64,000 nucleotides of DNA from Anaerolineaceae bacterium (GTDB lineage Bacteria > Chloroflexota > Anaerolineae > Aggregatilineales > Phototrophicaceae): positions 558,001 through 622,000 of the forward strand of contig JACKCF010000002.1 in NCBI GenBank assembly GCA_020634165.1. Direction: 5' to 3'. Of this stretch, positions 15,208-24,041 are shown piece after piece. The notes below the pieces were generated by a model, which was given only the letters and a program-made list of their open reading frames with translations, was not told where the DNA came from and searched no databases. A program made the position numbers and the translations under genes. Numbering within the stretch: the first letter of the stretch is position 1; the number at the start of each line of letters is the position of its first letter.

Positions 15208-17085
15208 CTAGAACGGCCATAGAATCGGCAGGACGATGACGGAGATAATCAGCGCGATGAGAATCATCGGAATGCCGACTTTGGGATAGTCACTGAAGCG
15301 ATAGTTGCCCGCGCCCATGACCAGCGCATTGACAGGTGACGCCACTGGCGAAGCGAAGGCCATCGACGCAGCGACAGCAACGGCCATCATGAAAGCGTGA
15401 GGCTGAACGCCCATGCTGGTCGCGGTGACAAAGGCAATTGGTGCGATGAGCACGGCGGTGGCTGTGTTTGATAGCACCTGTGTAAAGACTGAGGTCATCA
15501 GGAACAGCGCCGCCAGGATGGCCATCGGGCCCATACTGCCGAGCACATCGGTAAAACCGCTGGCGACCAGTTCCACCAGACCGACTTTTTCCAGGGCGGT
15601 GCTCATGGGCAGCATACCTGCGATCAGTACAATGCTCTTCCAGTCGATGGCGTTGTAGGCATCATCCATCGACAAACAGCCCGTCAGGATAATCGCCAGA
15701 CTCGCCAGCATACTGGCCCCCGTTACGGAAACCCATCCGGTAATCATCAGGAATAGCATGCCGACCATAATCGCCAGTGCCACCGGGGCTTTTTCACGGT
15801 TGACCGCGACAGCCAGCGCTTCCGTTTCACCCATCACAATGAAGTTGCGGCGTTCGCGCGATTTCAGGGCGAAAATATCGACCCATTTGCCCTGCACCAG
15901 CAAGATGTCCCCGGTGCGCAGCGCGGTGGAATCGGTATCGAGGCGTTCTTCAAAGCCAGGACGCTCGATTTCCAGCACGGTCAGGTGATAGGTGGCGCTG
16001 AAGGCCGCATCTTTGAGCGTTTTACCCACCAGTGACGAACGTGGTCGAATAATAACTTCGGCGATGCCGACTTCATGCGTGATGAGCATATCACGGTCAT
16101 CGGGCGATACTGGCTGAACGCCCAGGTTCCACTGGGCAGCAGCGCGCGATACATCATCCGGCGTTCCGGCTGCGATGAGCACATCATCGACCTGGAAAAT
16201 GGTATCCAGCGTGGGATGGACGCTTGTGTAGCCATTCAGCGGCAGCAAAGACCCCGTATCTTTGGCACGGCGTGGATTGCGGGCCTGCTTCGTCCGGCGA
16301 ATCTCCAGAATGTTGACCTGAAACTGCGAGCGGAGCTGGGCTTCTTCCAGCGTTTTGCCTTCCATATGGGATTTGCCGCGTACCCGTAGCTGGAACAGAC
16401 CATCCGGCAGTTTGTAGAGTTCGACCAGTTCATGCGGGGTGATGAGCTGCACACCGCCCCGATTTTTGGTGCGATCCGGCAGCAGGCGCCGCCCAACCAG
16501 CAGCATAAAGATGATGCCAGAAGCGGCAATCAGCAAGCCCAGCGGTGTATAGCTAAAGAAGGCGAATGGTTCCAGGCCCTGGTCGCGCAGCAGGTCAGCG
16601 ACGATGATATTGGGCGGTGTACCGATCAGCGTCATCGCGCCACCGATCAACGACCCATAGGCCAGTGGAATCAACAGGCGCGAGGCACTGACCTTCACGC
16701 GGTTGGCCAGGCTGATGATGGCTGGCAGCATCACGGCTACCACACCCGTATCGCTCATGAAGCCGGACATCATGGCCGCGGCGGCCTGGGTTGTGACGAT
16801 CAGGCGCGTTTCGTTGGTGCCAGCGACTTTGATGATGCGGTCAGCGATCATGGCGGCGAGGCCCGTTTGCAAAACGGCCCCACCAACGATGAACAATGAG
16901 GCAATAGTCAGGACGGCGCTGTTTGAAAAACCTGCCAGGGCTTCATTCGTAGACAGAACGCCCGTCAGCATCAGGCTGATGACGACGCCCAGGGCGACGA
17001 CATCAACACGCAGTTTTTCAGTTACAAACAAGATGATGGCTGCTACAAGGATGACGAGAGTGGCCAACATGTATGGCGTCATCAT
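15208..17085 (-). CDS. SLC13/DASS-type anion symporter with TrkA-C domains
   Basis: A 625-residue membrane protein of the divalent anion:Na+ symporter (ArsB/NhaD-superfamily) group. Two blocks of transmembrane helices (about residues 1-200 and 400-625) flank a soluble middle with two RCK_C/TrkA-C-like repeats (around EAQLRSQFQVNILEIRR and HEVGIAEVIIRPRSSLVGKT). Repeats such as MSGFMSDTGVVAVMLPAI and LSNTATAVLIAPIA contain the SNT-type hairpins of this family. Probable substrates are sulfate, phosphate or dicarboxylates, and the sequence does not decide between them. A Crp/Fnr-like palindrome lies 64 bases upstream. The start is at 17085 or 17082. Confidence 0.85.
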   Translation of the reverse strand: MMTPYMLATLVILVAAIILFVTEKLRVDVVALGVVISLMLTGVLSTNEALAGFSNSAVLTIASLFIVGGAVLQTGLAAMIADRIIKVAGTNETRLIVTTQAAAAMMSGFMSDTGVVAVMLPAIISLANRVKVSASRLLIPLAYGSLIGGAMTLIGTPPNIIVADLLRDQGLEPFAFFSYTPLGLLIAASGIIFMLLVGRRLLPDRTKNRGGVQLITPHELVELYKLPDGLFQLRVRGKSHMEGKTLEEAQLRSQFQVNILEIRRTKQARNPRRAKDTGSLLPLNGYTSVHPTLDTIFQVDDVLIAAGTPDDVSRAAAQWNLGVQPVSPDDRDMLITHEVGIAEVIIRPRSSLVGKTLKDAAFSATYHLTVLEIERPGFEERLDTDSTALRTGDILLVQGKWVDIFALKSRERRNFIVMGETEALAVAVNREKAPVALAIMVGMLFLMITGWVSVTGASMLASLAIILTGCLSMDDAYNAIDWKSIVLIAGMLPMSTALEKVGLVELVASGFTDVLGSMGPMAILAALFLMTSVFTQVLSNTATAVLIAPIAFVTATSMGVQPHAFMMAVAVAASMAFASPVASPVNALVMGAGNYRFSDYPKVGIPMILIALIISVIVLPILWPF

Positions 17086-17148
17086 ATTTAATCAATTACC
17101 CTCTCATAGGAAACAAAATCTAGCATATCAGAATGAGACGGCAGGCAT

Positions 17149-17164
17149 TGTGAAAAATGTCACG
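17149..17164. promoter_or_regulatory. Crp/Fnr-like site upstream of the SLC13 gene
   Basis: TGTGAAAAATGTCACG fits GTGA-N6-TCAC and lies about 64 bases before the minus-strand start at 17085, a typical promoter position. Confidence 0.5.
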
Positions 17165-17224
17165 TGCCAGCATCCAATTTGTCAGCATTATGGTCAAAGT
17201 AAGCACTTATCGGATTTATGAGAC

Positions 17225-17261
17225 AAAAAAGCCATCGCTCCTGAAGCCAGAAGGGATGGCT
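17225..17261 (-). terminator. Terminator after the CDF transporter gene
   Basis: AGCCATC and GATGGCT form the base of an interrupted hairpin with inner CTGG/CCAG pairing, followed on the minus strand by TTTTTTG. It lies 32 bases past the stop at 17293. Confidence 0.75.
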
Positions 17262-17292
17262 GATTTTGCTGTCGGTTAGCCTGTTCAGGTCG

Positions 17293-18327
17293 TTAGTCAG
17301 CCAGGGTGAGATTGATGTTGATGTCGTCCAGATGGGGAACAGCACGCTTTAAACTGGCTCGGATGCGCTCGACAAGGGTGTTGGCTTCTGGCAGTGAGAG
17401 TGCGCTGTCGATGGCAATCGTCACATCAGCATACAGGCGGTGACCTACCCAGCGCGCTCGAATCTGCCTGAGGCCATCTTCGCCAACCACATCCCAGATG
17501 GGATGCTCCATACGGTGGATCAGCGCCGGATCGACAGCGTCCATCAGCCGATACCAGACCGACTTGATCGCGTTCCAGGTGATGCCGACGATGGCAATGC
17601 CTATGACGATGCCTATGATGGGATCGAGTATTGGCAGGCCAATGATCGTACCAAAAACGGCGATCAGCACTGCCAGCGAGGTCAGGCCATCGACACGGGC
17701 ATGCTGACCATCAGCGATCATGGCATCGGAGCCAATTTGCCTGCCAACGCGGATTTGCATGACCGCCACCAATTCATTGCCGATAAAGCCGATTACAGCC
17801 GCAGCCGCCACCCAGGGCAAGTTGGTCAGGGGTTGTGGATTGATGAGCTTCTGAACCGATTCCAGTATGATGTAACCGGCACTGAACGCAATTGAAATGA
17901 CGATCAGGATGCCAGCGACATCTTCCGCGCGGCCAAAGCCATAGGTGTAACGGCGGGTCGCCACGCGCCGTGCCAGGTAGAAGGCAATCAGCAGCGGGAT
18001 CGAGTTGAGGGCATCGCCCAGGTTGTGGACCGTATCCGCCAGCAGGGCGACGCTGTTGCTGGCGATATAGATAGCGATCTGCAAGACGGTCGTGATAGCC
18101 AGGGCCAGCAGCGCCAGCCATACAGTGCGAATGCCGAGCTTGTTATCGCGCAGGGCACTATCAGCGGCCAGTTCAGTATAGCCATGATCGTGATCGTGGC
18201 CGAAACCGGGCAGATGCAGAGCCGCGCCAATGGTGCCAATAATGCCTGTACTGTGATGATCGTGATCGTGCGTGTGACCGTGTTCGTGGTCATCATGGCT
18301 ATGTTGGTGAGGTTGTGCGTGGCTCAT
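17293..18327 (-). CDS. Cation diffusion facilitator (zinc/cobalt-type) with His-rich N-terminus
   Basis: A 344-residue proton-coupled metal exporter of the CzcD/ZitB class. The first 25 residues hold 11 histidines, and a second HDHDH cluster follows near residue 45, typical metal-loading segments. Six transmembrane helices follow. Metal-site motifs are LADTVHNLGDALNS (helix 2) and ADGQHARVDGLTS (helix 5). The C-terminal cytoplasmic domain (about 250-344) has the usual ferredoxin-like pattern. AAGGAG lies nine bases before the ATG at 18327. The next gene upstream encodes a membrane methyltransferase with a similar His-rich stretch. Confidence 0.92.
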   Translation of the reverse strand: MSHAQPHQHSHDDHEHGHTHDHDHHSTGIIGTIGAALHLPGFGHDHDHGYTELAADSALRDNKLGIRTVWLALLALAITTVLQIAIYIASNSVALLADTVHNLGDALNSIPLLIAFYLARRVATRRYTYGFGRAEDVAGILIVISIAFSAGYIILESVQKLINPQPLTNLPWVAAAAVIGFIGNELVAVMQIRVGRQIGSDAMIADGQHARVDGLTSLAVLIAVFGTIIGLPILDPIIGIVIGIAIVGITWNAIKSVWYRLMDAVDPALIHRMEHPIWDVVGEDGLRQIRARWVGHRLYADVTIAIDSALSLPEANTLVERIRASLKRAVPHLDDININLTLAD

Positions 18328-18426
18328 GGGTGTGCACTCCTTTAAGAAGGATTTACTATCACAATAGCAGGCATCGACCGGAAAACGGCTTGTTGCGAAA
18401 AGTCGCAATATGGCTTTGGCATTCAG

Positions 18427-19359
18427 CTATGATGTAGGCTTAATGCCAGCGATATACGTCGCGACTTTGCTGTCGGTCGGCCCCATCGTGACGTTGACGA
18501 AGCCAGCCTTTTGCAGCAGTGGCGGAACGATTGTATTGTCGATGGCGGTCATATCGCCGAGGATCAGCGTCAGGAAGGTTTTGGACAGGCCGCGCTTGGG
18601 CGGCTCGAAATCGACAATGAGCAGGCGACCGCCAGGCTTGAGGACGCGGTACATTTCGGCCAGAGCCGCTTGCTTGAGTTCGAGGCTTGGTAGATGGTGG
18701 AACATCAGGCTGTTCATAACGACATCAAATGTGCCATCCGCGAATTGTATTTTCTCGACCAATCCGGCCTGGAAATTGACATCGACCTGGGCTGCACGGG
18801 CTTTTTCCTGGGCGCGCTGGATCATCTGCGGGGCGGCGTCGGTGCCGTAGAGGGTCGCATTGGGTCCAGCGGTCTGCTTGGCGAGGATGGCCAGCGTTCC
18901 CGTGCCACAGCCAACATCCAGAGCTGTTTCACCAGCTTGGATATTGGCAAGCCGGACCGTCGACTGCATCATTTTCTTGACCTGACCACCAAAAACCACG
19001 CGCGTGAACAGATCATATAAGCCGGCCCAGGTCAGCGTGACCCCTTCCGTTTGCAGATCATCAGCGTGATGATGACTATGGCCATGTTCCTGGCTGTGAT
19101 CGTGGGTCGTCGTGATAGGCTGGCCGTGCATCCTGAGAAAGACTCCGCGCAAGATCGAGCGTCCGCTGTAGGCGATAACAACGACGGCCACGACATGTGC
19201 CAGCACCAGCAGGACCGCACCCGCGCCAGCAACTGTCAGATTCTGTGTTTCTATATAGAGGACGGCCAGCACGGCTATTGCGCCGATCAGCAGGAAAAGG
19301 TGGCGCAGGATAAAACTTGACCGCGATGGGTTCTGTGCAGGATGATTGTTAGAGTGCAT
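18427..19359 (-). CDS. Membrane-anchored SAM methyltransferase with His-rich linker
   Basis: A 310-residue protein. Two transmembrane helices (about residues 16-36 and 43-64) are followed by a linker with seven histidines within residues 86-98 (HDHSQEHGHSHHH). Then comes a class I methyltransferase domain: motif I ETALDVGCGTGTLAILAKQ near residue 145, the acidic GTDAAPQM, FDVVMNSLMFHHLPS, and VLKPGGRLLIVDF. The C-terminus resembles UbiE/ArsM-like enzymes, but I see no arsenite cysteine set. The His-rich segment resembles that of the CDF exporter downstream, so a metal-linked role is plausible. The substrate is unknown. Confidence 0.8.
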   Translation of the reverse strand: MHSNNHPAQNPSRSSFILRHLFLLIGAIAVLAVLYIETQNLTVAGAGAVLLVLAHVVAVVVIAYSGRSILRGVFLRMHGQPITTTHDHSQEHGHSHHHADDLQTEGVTLTWAGLYDLFTRVVFGGQVKKMMQSTVRLANIQAGETALDVGCGTGTLAILAKQTAGPNATLYGTDAAPQMIQRAQEKARAAQVDVNFQAGLVEKIQFADGTFDVVMNSLMFHHLPSLELKQAALAEMYRVLKPGGRLLIVDFEPPKRGLSKTFLTLILGDMTAIDNTIVPPLLQKAGFVNVTMGPTDSKVATYIAGIKPTS

Positions 19360-19441
19360 GATATGGTTTCCTCAGTGGCTGAATGTATGTTGCCATCACT
19401 GTATGGGGAACACAGATAAAAGGCACTAAGCAGCCTCCTCA

Positions 19442-19463
19442 ATCTGTTCACTACTGAACAGAT
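19442..19463. promoter_or_regulatory. Inverted repeat, probable TetR operator
   Basis: ATCTGTTCA and TGAACAGAT are perfect nine-base arms separated by CTAC. It lies between the divergent methyltransferase and TetR genes, 43 bases before the TetR start, the expected place for an operator controlling both. Confidence 0.7.
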
Positions 19464-19505
19464 CGAGCGATTTGTTCATTTTAGGCGGCCTTAACGGGGT
19501 GAGAG

Positions 19506-20093
19506 ATGGCAGAAGACAAGGTTGATAAGCGGGTACAACGCACGCGCAGTTTGCTGCGCACCGCGCTTATACAGCTCATCCGTGAAAAAGGCTACGACGC
19601 TGTCACGATCCAGGACATCACTGAGCGTGCCAATCTGGGCCGCACGACATTCTACCTGCATTATGAGAGCAAAGACGACCTGATGCTGGATCATCATGCG
19701 GATTTTGCCTCGCGGTTGACACTGCGCATCCTGAGTACGGAAGAACTCCTGGGTGATGAGCCTTCTCACCAGTTGGAAACCCTGCTGCAAGAACTGGCTG
19801 ACCATAAGCAGGTATATTTCGCGCTGATGCGTTCTAAGGACGCGCAGTCGATCAAAACGGGCATTCAGCGGCAGATGGTTGATAACCTGCTGGAAAATCT
19901 GAAAATCGCCTACCCGCATACGGAGCCAAATCAGCCCATCGACATGCTGGCGAATTACATCGTTGGGGCGCATTTCGCCATGATCGACTGGTGGCTGTCG
20001 TACCGCAATGAATACAGCGCACACAATATCGCACGCCTGCTGCACCAGATGCGTCGGGCAGCGATCCGAGATGCGTATGGACAATCATCATGA
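19506..20093 (+). CDS. TetR/AcrR-family transcriptional regulator
   Basis: A 195-residue regulator. Residues about 10-55 form the TetR HTH (LLRTALIQLIREKGYDAVTI, then ANLGRTTFYLHYESKDDLM). The rest is the ligand-binding helical domain of the TetR_C type common in Firmicutes and Chloroflexi (DWWLSYRNEYS near the end). It is divergent from the methyltransferase gene and shares a 22-base inverted repeat with it. Its stop overlaps the fur-like start by four bases, so the two regulators are translationally coupled. The inducer is unknown. Confidence 0.88.
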   Translation: MAEDKVDKRVQRTRSLLRTALIQLIREKGYDAVTIQDITERANLGRTTFYLHYESKDDLMLDHHADFASRLTLRILSTEELLGDEPSHQLETLLQELADHKQVYFALMRSKDAQSIKTGIQRQMVDNLLENLKIAYPHTEPNQPIDMLANYIVGAHFAMIDWWLSYRNEYSAHNIARLLHQMRRAAIRDAYGQSS

Positions 20094-20530
20094 CGCATGA
20101 AAATACCGACTATAGCGAGGTTCTGCGCAAGCATGGCTACCGCGTGACCATACCGCGTATGATCGTGCTGGATGCGGTCTGTGCCCATAAAGGCCATGCG
20201 ACCATTGGCGATGTTCAGGGCATAGTCCATGATATGGACCCAACGATTGATCGCTCGACGATTTATCGTGCGCTCGACGTGCTGGTGGAAGTGGGTCTGG
20301 TTGTGGAATCTGACCTGGGGCACACGGGCAAGGTTTACAGCATCGCCGGAGAAGCCAATCATCACCATCTGGTGTGTATACAGTGCGGCAAGGTGTTGTC
20401 CATCAGTGCCGATATGGTTGCGACGCTGAAACAGCGCATTCGCGAGACGTACGACTTTGAACTACAGGCCGATCATCTGACGCTGAATGGATTATGCGCG
20501 GAATGCCAGGAGAAAAAAGCCACCACATAG
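20090..20530 (+). CDS. Fur-family metalloregulator
   Basis: A 146-residue Fur/Zur/PerR-type repressor. The winged helix includes YRVTIPRMIVLDAVCAHKGH and IDRSTIYRALDVLVEVGLV. The metal and dimer domain contains HHHLVCIQCGKV and GLCAECQEK, giving two CxxC pairs of the structural zinc site. Which metal it senses cannot be read from the sequence. The nearby His-rich CDF exporter suggests zinc, although Zur usually controls uptake. The four-base overlap with tetR indicates one transcript. Confidence 0.9.
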   Translation: MTHENTDYSEVLRKHGYRVTIPRMIVLDAVCAHKGHATIGDVQGIVHDMDPTIDRSTIYRALDVLVEVGLVVESDLGHTGKVYSIAGEANHHHLVCIQCGKVLSISADMVATLKQRIRETYDFELQADHLTLNGLCAECQEKKATT

Positions 20531-20545
20531 TGTGATGGCTTTTTT
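20513..20545. terminator. Bidirectional terminator between fur-like and ABC genes
   Basis: AAAAAAGCCA and TGGCTTTTTT enclose a further CACA/TGTG pairing. The A and T runs on the two sides allow termination in both directions between convergent genes. Confidence 0.85.
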
Positions 20546-20552
20546 ATTGAGG

Positions 20553-21416
20553 TCACTTGCGGACGCCTGCTGTCAGCCCTGTGATGATCTGCTCGGTGGC
20601 GCTCAAAAACAGGATAATCAGCGGTAGGGTGGTGATGACCAATCCAGCGAACAGCGTTGACCAATCGGTCTGGAACTCACCGAAGAAGCGGGTCATACCT
20701 ACGGGCAGCGTCCACTTATCGGTCGAACGCAGCAGCACCAGCGGGAAGAAAAAGTCGTTCCACAGCGGCACGAACTGGAAAATGGCGACCGTCGCCAGCG
20801 CCGGACGCACTAGGGGCAGCATCACACGGCCAAAAATCGTGAACTCCTGTGCGCCATCAATGCGAGCGGCTTCGGTCAGTTCCTGCGGTAGCTGCCGGAA
20901 AAACGACGACAGGATGAACACCGAAAAGGGAATGCCGGTTGCCGCATAGACCAATATCAGCCCGAGGCGGTTGTCGATCAGGCCCAGGCTGTTGAGCAGC
21001 AGGAACAGCGGCACAATTGCCAGCCGGAACGGCAGGGTCAGGCCAGCGACGAAGAATGACGACAGAATACGGCCACCAGGGAAGTTATAGCGCCCCAGGA
21101 TGTAGGCCGCCAATGCTGAAACAGACGTTCCGAGAACAACAGACGACAACGTAATCACCAGCGAATTCATGAAGTAGGTGCTGAAATCAGCTTCATTCCA
21201 GGCGATGACATAGCTGTCGAAATTGATCGACGCGGGTAAAGCAACTGGAACACGGTAGATTTCACGGGTTGGCCGCATGGTATTGGTTACGACGATGAAC
21301 AGTGGCAGCAGCACGATGATGGCATAGATAATCAGCATGCCATTGGAGCCGACCGACGCGAAGGAGATACGCGGTAAATGGAAAGAACGGTTCTGAGAAG
21401 GATTCGCGGTGCTCAT
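20553..21416 (-). CDS. Sugar ABC transporter permease (MalG-like)
   Basis: A 287-residue inner-membrane permease with six predicted helices. The cytoplasmic EAA loop is visible as ELTEAARIDGAQEFTIFGRV followed by MLPLVRPALATVAIF, which docks to an ATPase. The N-terminus (IYAIIVLLPLFIVVTNTMRP) and the text SFFRQLPQEL fit the carbohydrate uptake transporter-1 family. It overlaps the upstream permease gene by four bases. No ATPase gene is in the cluster, so a shared MalK/MsmK-type ATPase elsewhere is likely. Confidence 0.9.
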   Translation of the reverse strand: MSTANPSQNRSFHLPRISFASVGSNGMLIIYAIIVLLPLFIVVTNTMRPTREIYRVPVALPASINFDSYVIAWNEADFSTYFMNSLVITLSSVVLGTSVSALAAYILGRYNFPGGRILSSFFVAGLTLPFRLAIVPLFLLLNSLGLIDNRLGLILVYAATGIPFSVFILSSFFRQLPQELTEAARIDGAQEFTIFGRVMLPLVRPALATVAIFQFVPLWNDFFFPLVLLRSTDKWTLPVGMTRFFGEFQTDWSTLFAGLVITTLPLIILFLSATEQIITGLTAGVRK

Positions 21417-22375
21417 TGCATTCTGTCCTCCAGGCGACGGAACCAGGTTTGGACGCCGACCGATACCGTGAATATGAACAGGAACATCAGCACCGCCAGC
21501 GCCGACGCCAGACCGAAAGCATCCGAACCGCCATCGAAGGCCGTTCGGTAAAAGACAAGACCAAGCACATCAGTCGCCCCGGCTGGGGGACCATCGACGC
21601 CAGCCAGGGACCAGACAACGCCAAAGGCATTGAAATTGCCGATGAAGGTCAGCACGGTCACAATGCCGATGACGGGCGTCAGCAGTGGAAATTCAATATG
21701 CTGGAAGATGCCCCAGTTGCTGGCCCCATCGATGCGGGCGGCTTCGCGCAGGTCTTCCTCGATGCCTGCCAGCCCTGCCCCGAATAGGAGCATCGGGAAG
21801 CCGACCCACATCCAGGCATTGACCAGAATGACTGTCGGCAGTGCCGTTGCCGGATCACCAAGCCAGGGCTTGGCCAGGTCACTGAGGCCAATGCTTTTGA
21901 GCGTGTTGTTAATCGGGCCGAACAGCGGGTTCAACATCAGCCGCCAAAGATAGCCGACGACGATTGGGCTAATCAGGTAAGGCATGGTGAACACGGTGCG
22001 GAAGAAGCGTTTGCCCAGACGTGGTTTGTGCAGCAGGACCGCAAAGAGCAAACCCGCCGTATTTTGAATGGCCATAGTCCCCAGGAAGAAAGCCACATTA
22101 TGGCCAAAAGCCCTGGGTAACTGTTCGTTTAGCGGATAACGTGAAAACAGTTGCTGGAAGTTTTGCAGGCCGACGAAATCGCCGCGAACGAGGCCGTTAA
22201 ATTCAAAGGTGCTGAAGATGAGCGCCTGCACCAGCGGGTACACCATGAACACGGTATACAGCACAAAGGCAGGCAGAATAAAGAGCGCGATGGTGGGAAC
22301 GGATGGCATCATCGCGTTTTTGCGCCAGGTCCGTCGAGGTTTGGCGTCTGGGTTGGCATTCGGTAAGGCCGTCAT
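21413..22375 (-). CDS. Sugar ABC transporter permease (MalF-like)
   Basis: A 320-residue permease, partner of the MalG-like protein. The EAA loop reads DLREAARIDGASNWGIFQHI, with FPLLTPVIGIVTVL after it. About six transmembrane helices are seen, with a basic N-terminus of about 25 residues. It lies between the binding-protein gene and the second permease, with a hairpin separating it from the former. Confidence 0.9.
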   Translation of the reverse strand: MTALPNANPDAKPRRTWRKNAMMPSVPTIALFILPAFVLYTVFMVYPLVQALIFSTFEFNGLVRGDFVGLQNFQQLFSRYPLNEQLPRAFGHNVAFFLGTMAIQNTAGLLFAVLLHKPRLGKRFFRTVFTMPYLISPIVVGYLWRLMLNPLFGPINNTLKSIGLSDLAKPWLGDPATALPTVILVNAWMWVGFPMLLFGAGLAGIEEDLREAARIDGASNWGIFQHIEFPLLTPVIGIVTVLTFIGNFNAFGVVWSLAGVDGPPAGATDVLGLVFYRTAFDGGSDAFGLASALAVLMFLFIFTVSVGVQTWFRRLEDRMQ

Positions 22376-22467
22376 GATGGGTTCACCTTCCTCCTAACCG
22401 ACTGCGATGTAGGATAGATCAGGTGGATAATGCGGTTTCATAAAAATCGGAACCTATAGATAAACGA

Positions 22468-22492
22468 AGGGCAGACCGTAGCAGTCTGCCCT
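22468..22492 (-). terminator. Intercistronic hairpin after the sugar-binding-protein gene
   Basis: AGGGCAGAC and GTCTGCCCT pair perfectly around seven bases. Such hairpins between binding-protein and permease genes commonly lower permease expression or stabilise the upstream message. The T run after it is weak, so partial termination is the likeliest effect. Confidence 0.55.
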
Positions 22493-22523
22493 GTGGTTTC
22501 AGGTCGTGCGATACGTCGCGCGA

Positions 22524-23789
22524 TTATTCAGCTTCTGCTGGTGTAAACCACTGCGCGATGCCTGTCTGGAGCGCATCCGCGATTTCTTCCGGTGTGGTTT
22601 CACCCAGGAACAGGCGCTGAATTTCTGGACCGAGGATGTTGGTACCAGTCGGATCACCATAGCGGAAGTCTACCAGCAGCATATAAGCCGCCGGATTTTC
22701 CATCATGGCTGTGGCGAATTCTGCCAGCAGCGGATCGGTCGGCTCGGTGCCTGCGACCGGGGATAGCTGGTTGATCTTGTCGGTGAACATCTGGCCAAAT
22801 TCCACGCTGCCCATCCACTCAACCAGAGCCTTCGCTTCTTCAGGATGCTCGGTCAGGGCGTTGACGCCATAGGAACCATCCATCCAGGACGGGACCAGTG
22901 GACCCGTCAATGAATCGGGCGGGGGCGGAACCATGAACATGCCAACTTCGATATCCGGTGCTTCGCTCTTCCAGAAGCCAATTTCAAAGGAACCACCGAT
23001 GAAGATCGGTGACAGGCCGCTGATGAACAGGGTACGGGCATCATTATAGGCGACACCAGTGACATCGGGCGGCAGGTAGGGCTGTAGGTCCTGTAAAACA
23101 GCGATGGACGCGACGTAGTTCTCATCGGTGAAGTCAGTTTCGCCAGCGAGGACAGCGGCTTCAAATTCCGGGCCACCATAACGCGGCGCGGCAACGGCAT
23201 CGTGCAGGATGGGGAGCATCCAGCTATCGAGGGCCGGGTTGCCAATCGCGATGTACCCAGCACCAGCGATGGTATCCAGGGCGGCGATGAACTCGTCCCA
23301 GGTTTCCGGTTCGCTCAGGCCAAGTTCTTCAAAGATGCCAACATTGTAGAAAGCACCCAGGGCCTGTACGCCGAAGGGTACGCCATAGACGTGACCATCT
23401 TCGCGACCCGTTGCACCCTTGAGGATGGCATCGGTGAAGCCGCTGAGATCAACTTCGCCATCGAGCGGCAGCAGTTGTCCGGCTTCGATCAGCGCCTGTA
23501 CGCCACCATAAGCGCGGAGCTGGGCGACATCCGGGCCGCCTTCGCCAGTCAGGCCAGTGGCCAGGATGTTGTTATAGTCAGTGGCGACAAAAGGCACGAA
23601 TTCTACCGTGACGCCTGGATTGGCTGCTTCATAAACATCGAAAATCTCGTTATAAGCATCTTCATCTTCGGTACGCCAGGACCAGACGGTGAGGGTCACC
23701 TCGTCCTGTGCCAGCGCCAAGCTGCCCACCAGGGCCAGCAACAGCACTGCCAGCAGAGAAGTAGCGGCAAACCGTGTTCTACTTTTCAT
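22524..23789 (-). CDS. Sugar ABC transporter substrate-binding protein
   Basis: A 421-residue extracytoplasmic solute-binding protein of family 1 (MalE/UgpB-like). The signal peptide (about residues 1-27) ends SLALAQDE, and no lipobox cysteine is seen. Mature text TVWSWRTEDEDAYNEIFDVY and later GGPDVAQLRAYG and LVEWMGSVEFGQMF fit the family. The neighbouring GH13 enzyme suggests maltodextrin or another alpha-glucan oligosaccharide as the ligand, which is an inference from context. Confidence 0.9.
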   Translation of the reverse strand: MKSRTRFAATSLLAVLLLALVGSLALAQDEVTLTVWSWRTEDEDAYNEIFDVYEAANPGVTVEFVPFVATDYNNILATGLTGEGGPDVAQLRAYGGVQALIEAGQLLPLDGEVDLSGFTDAILKGATGREDGHVYGVPFGVQALGAFYNVGIFEELGLSEPETWDEFIAALDTIAGAGYIAIGNPALDSWMLPILHDAVAAPRYGGPEFEAAVLAGETDFTDENYVASIAVLQDLQPYLPPDVTGVAYNDARTLFISGLSPIFIGGSFEIGFWKSEAPDIEVGMFMVPPPPDSLTGPLVPSWMDGSYGVNALTEHPEEAKALVEWMGSVEFGQMFTDKINQLSPVAGTEPTDPLLAEFATAMMENPAAYMLLVDFRYGDPTGTNILGPEIQRLFLGETTPEEIADALQTGIAQWFTPAEAE

Positions 23790-24041
23790 ATTTTTAACCC
23801 CTTGAACCTTACAGATAACGCACTATGGATACATACGTCAAAACAACGACGTGCCCGATTATATTGTGCAGGATTGTGGCGCGCAAATTGTGGACCTATG
23901 TGCCTGGGCAGGCTCGACGACCACTTACCTTAGCCATTACTTGGCATCTACTTGTGTATCTCTTTCATTCAGATTACCTTTCTCTCATATTTCGTCGTTA
24001 CGATCAACAGCGCTTGATTGATCGATCACGTGAGGTCATGA

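Noticed and set aside
18427..19359. Arsenite methyltransferase (ArsM)
   Set aside because: The conserved arsenite-binding cysteines are not present. Only one cysteine stands in the SAM motif region.
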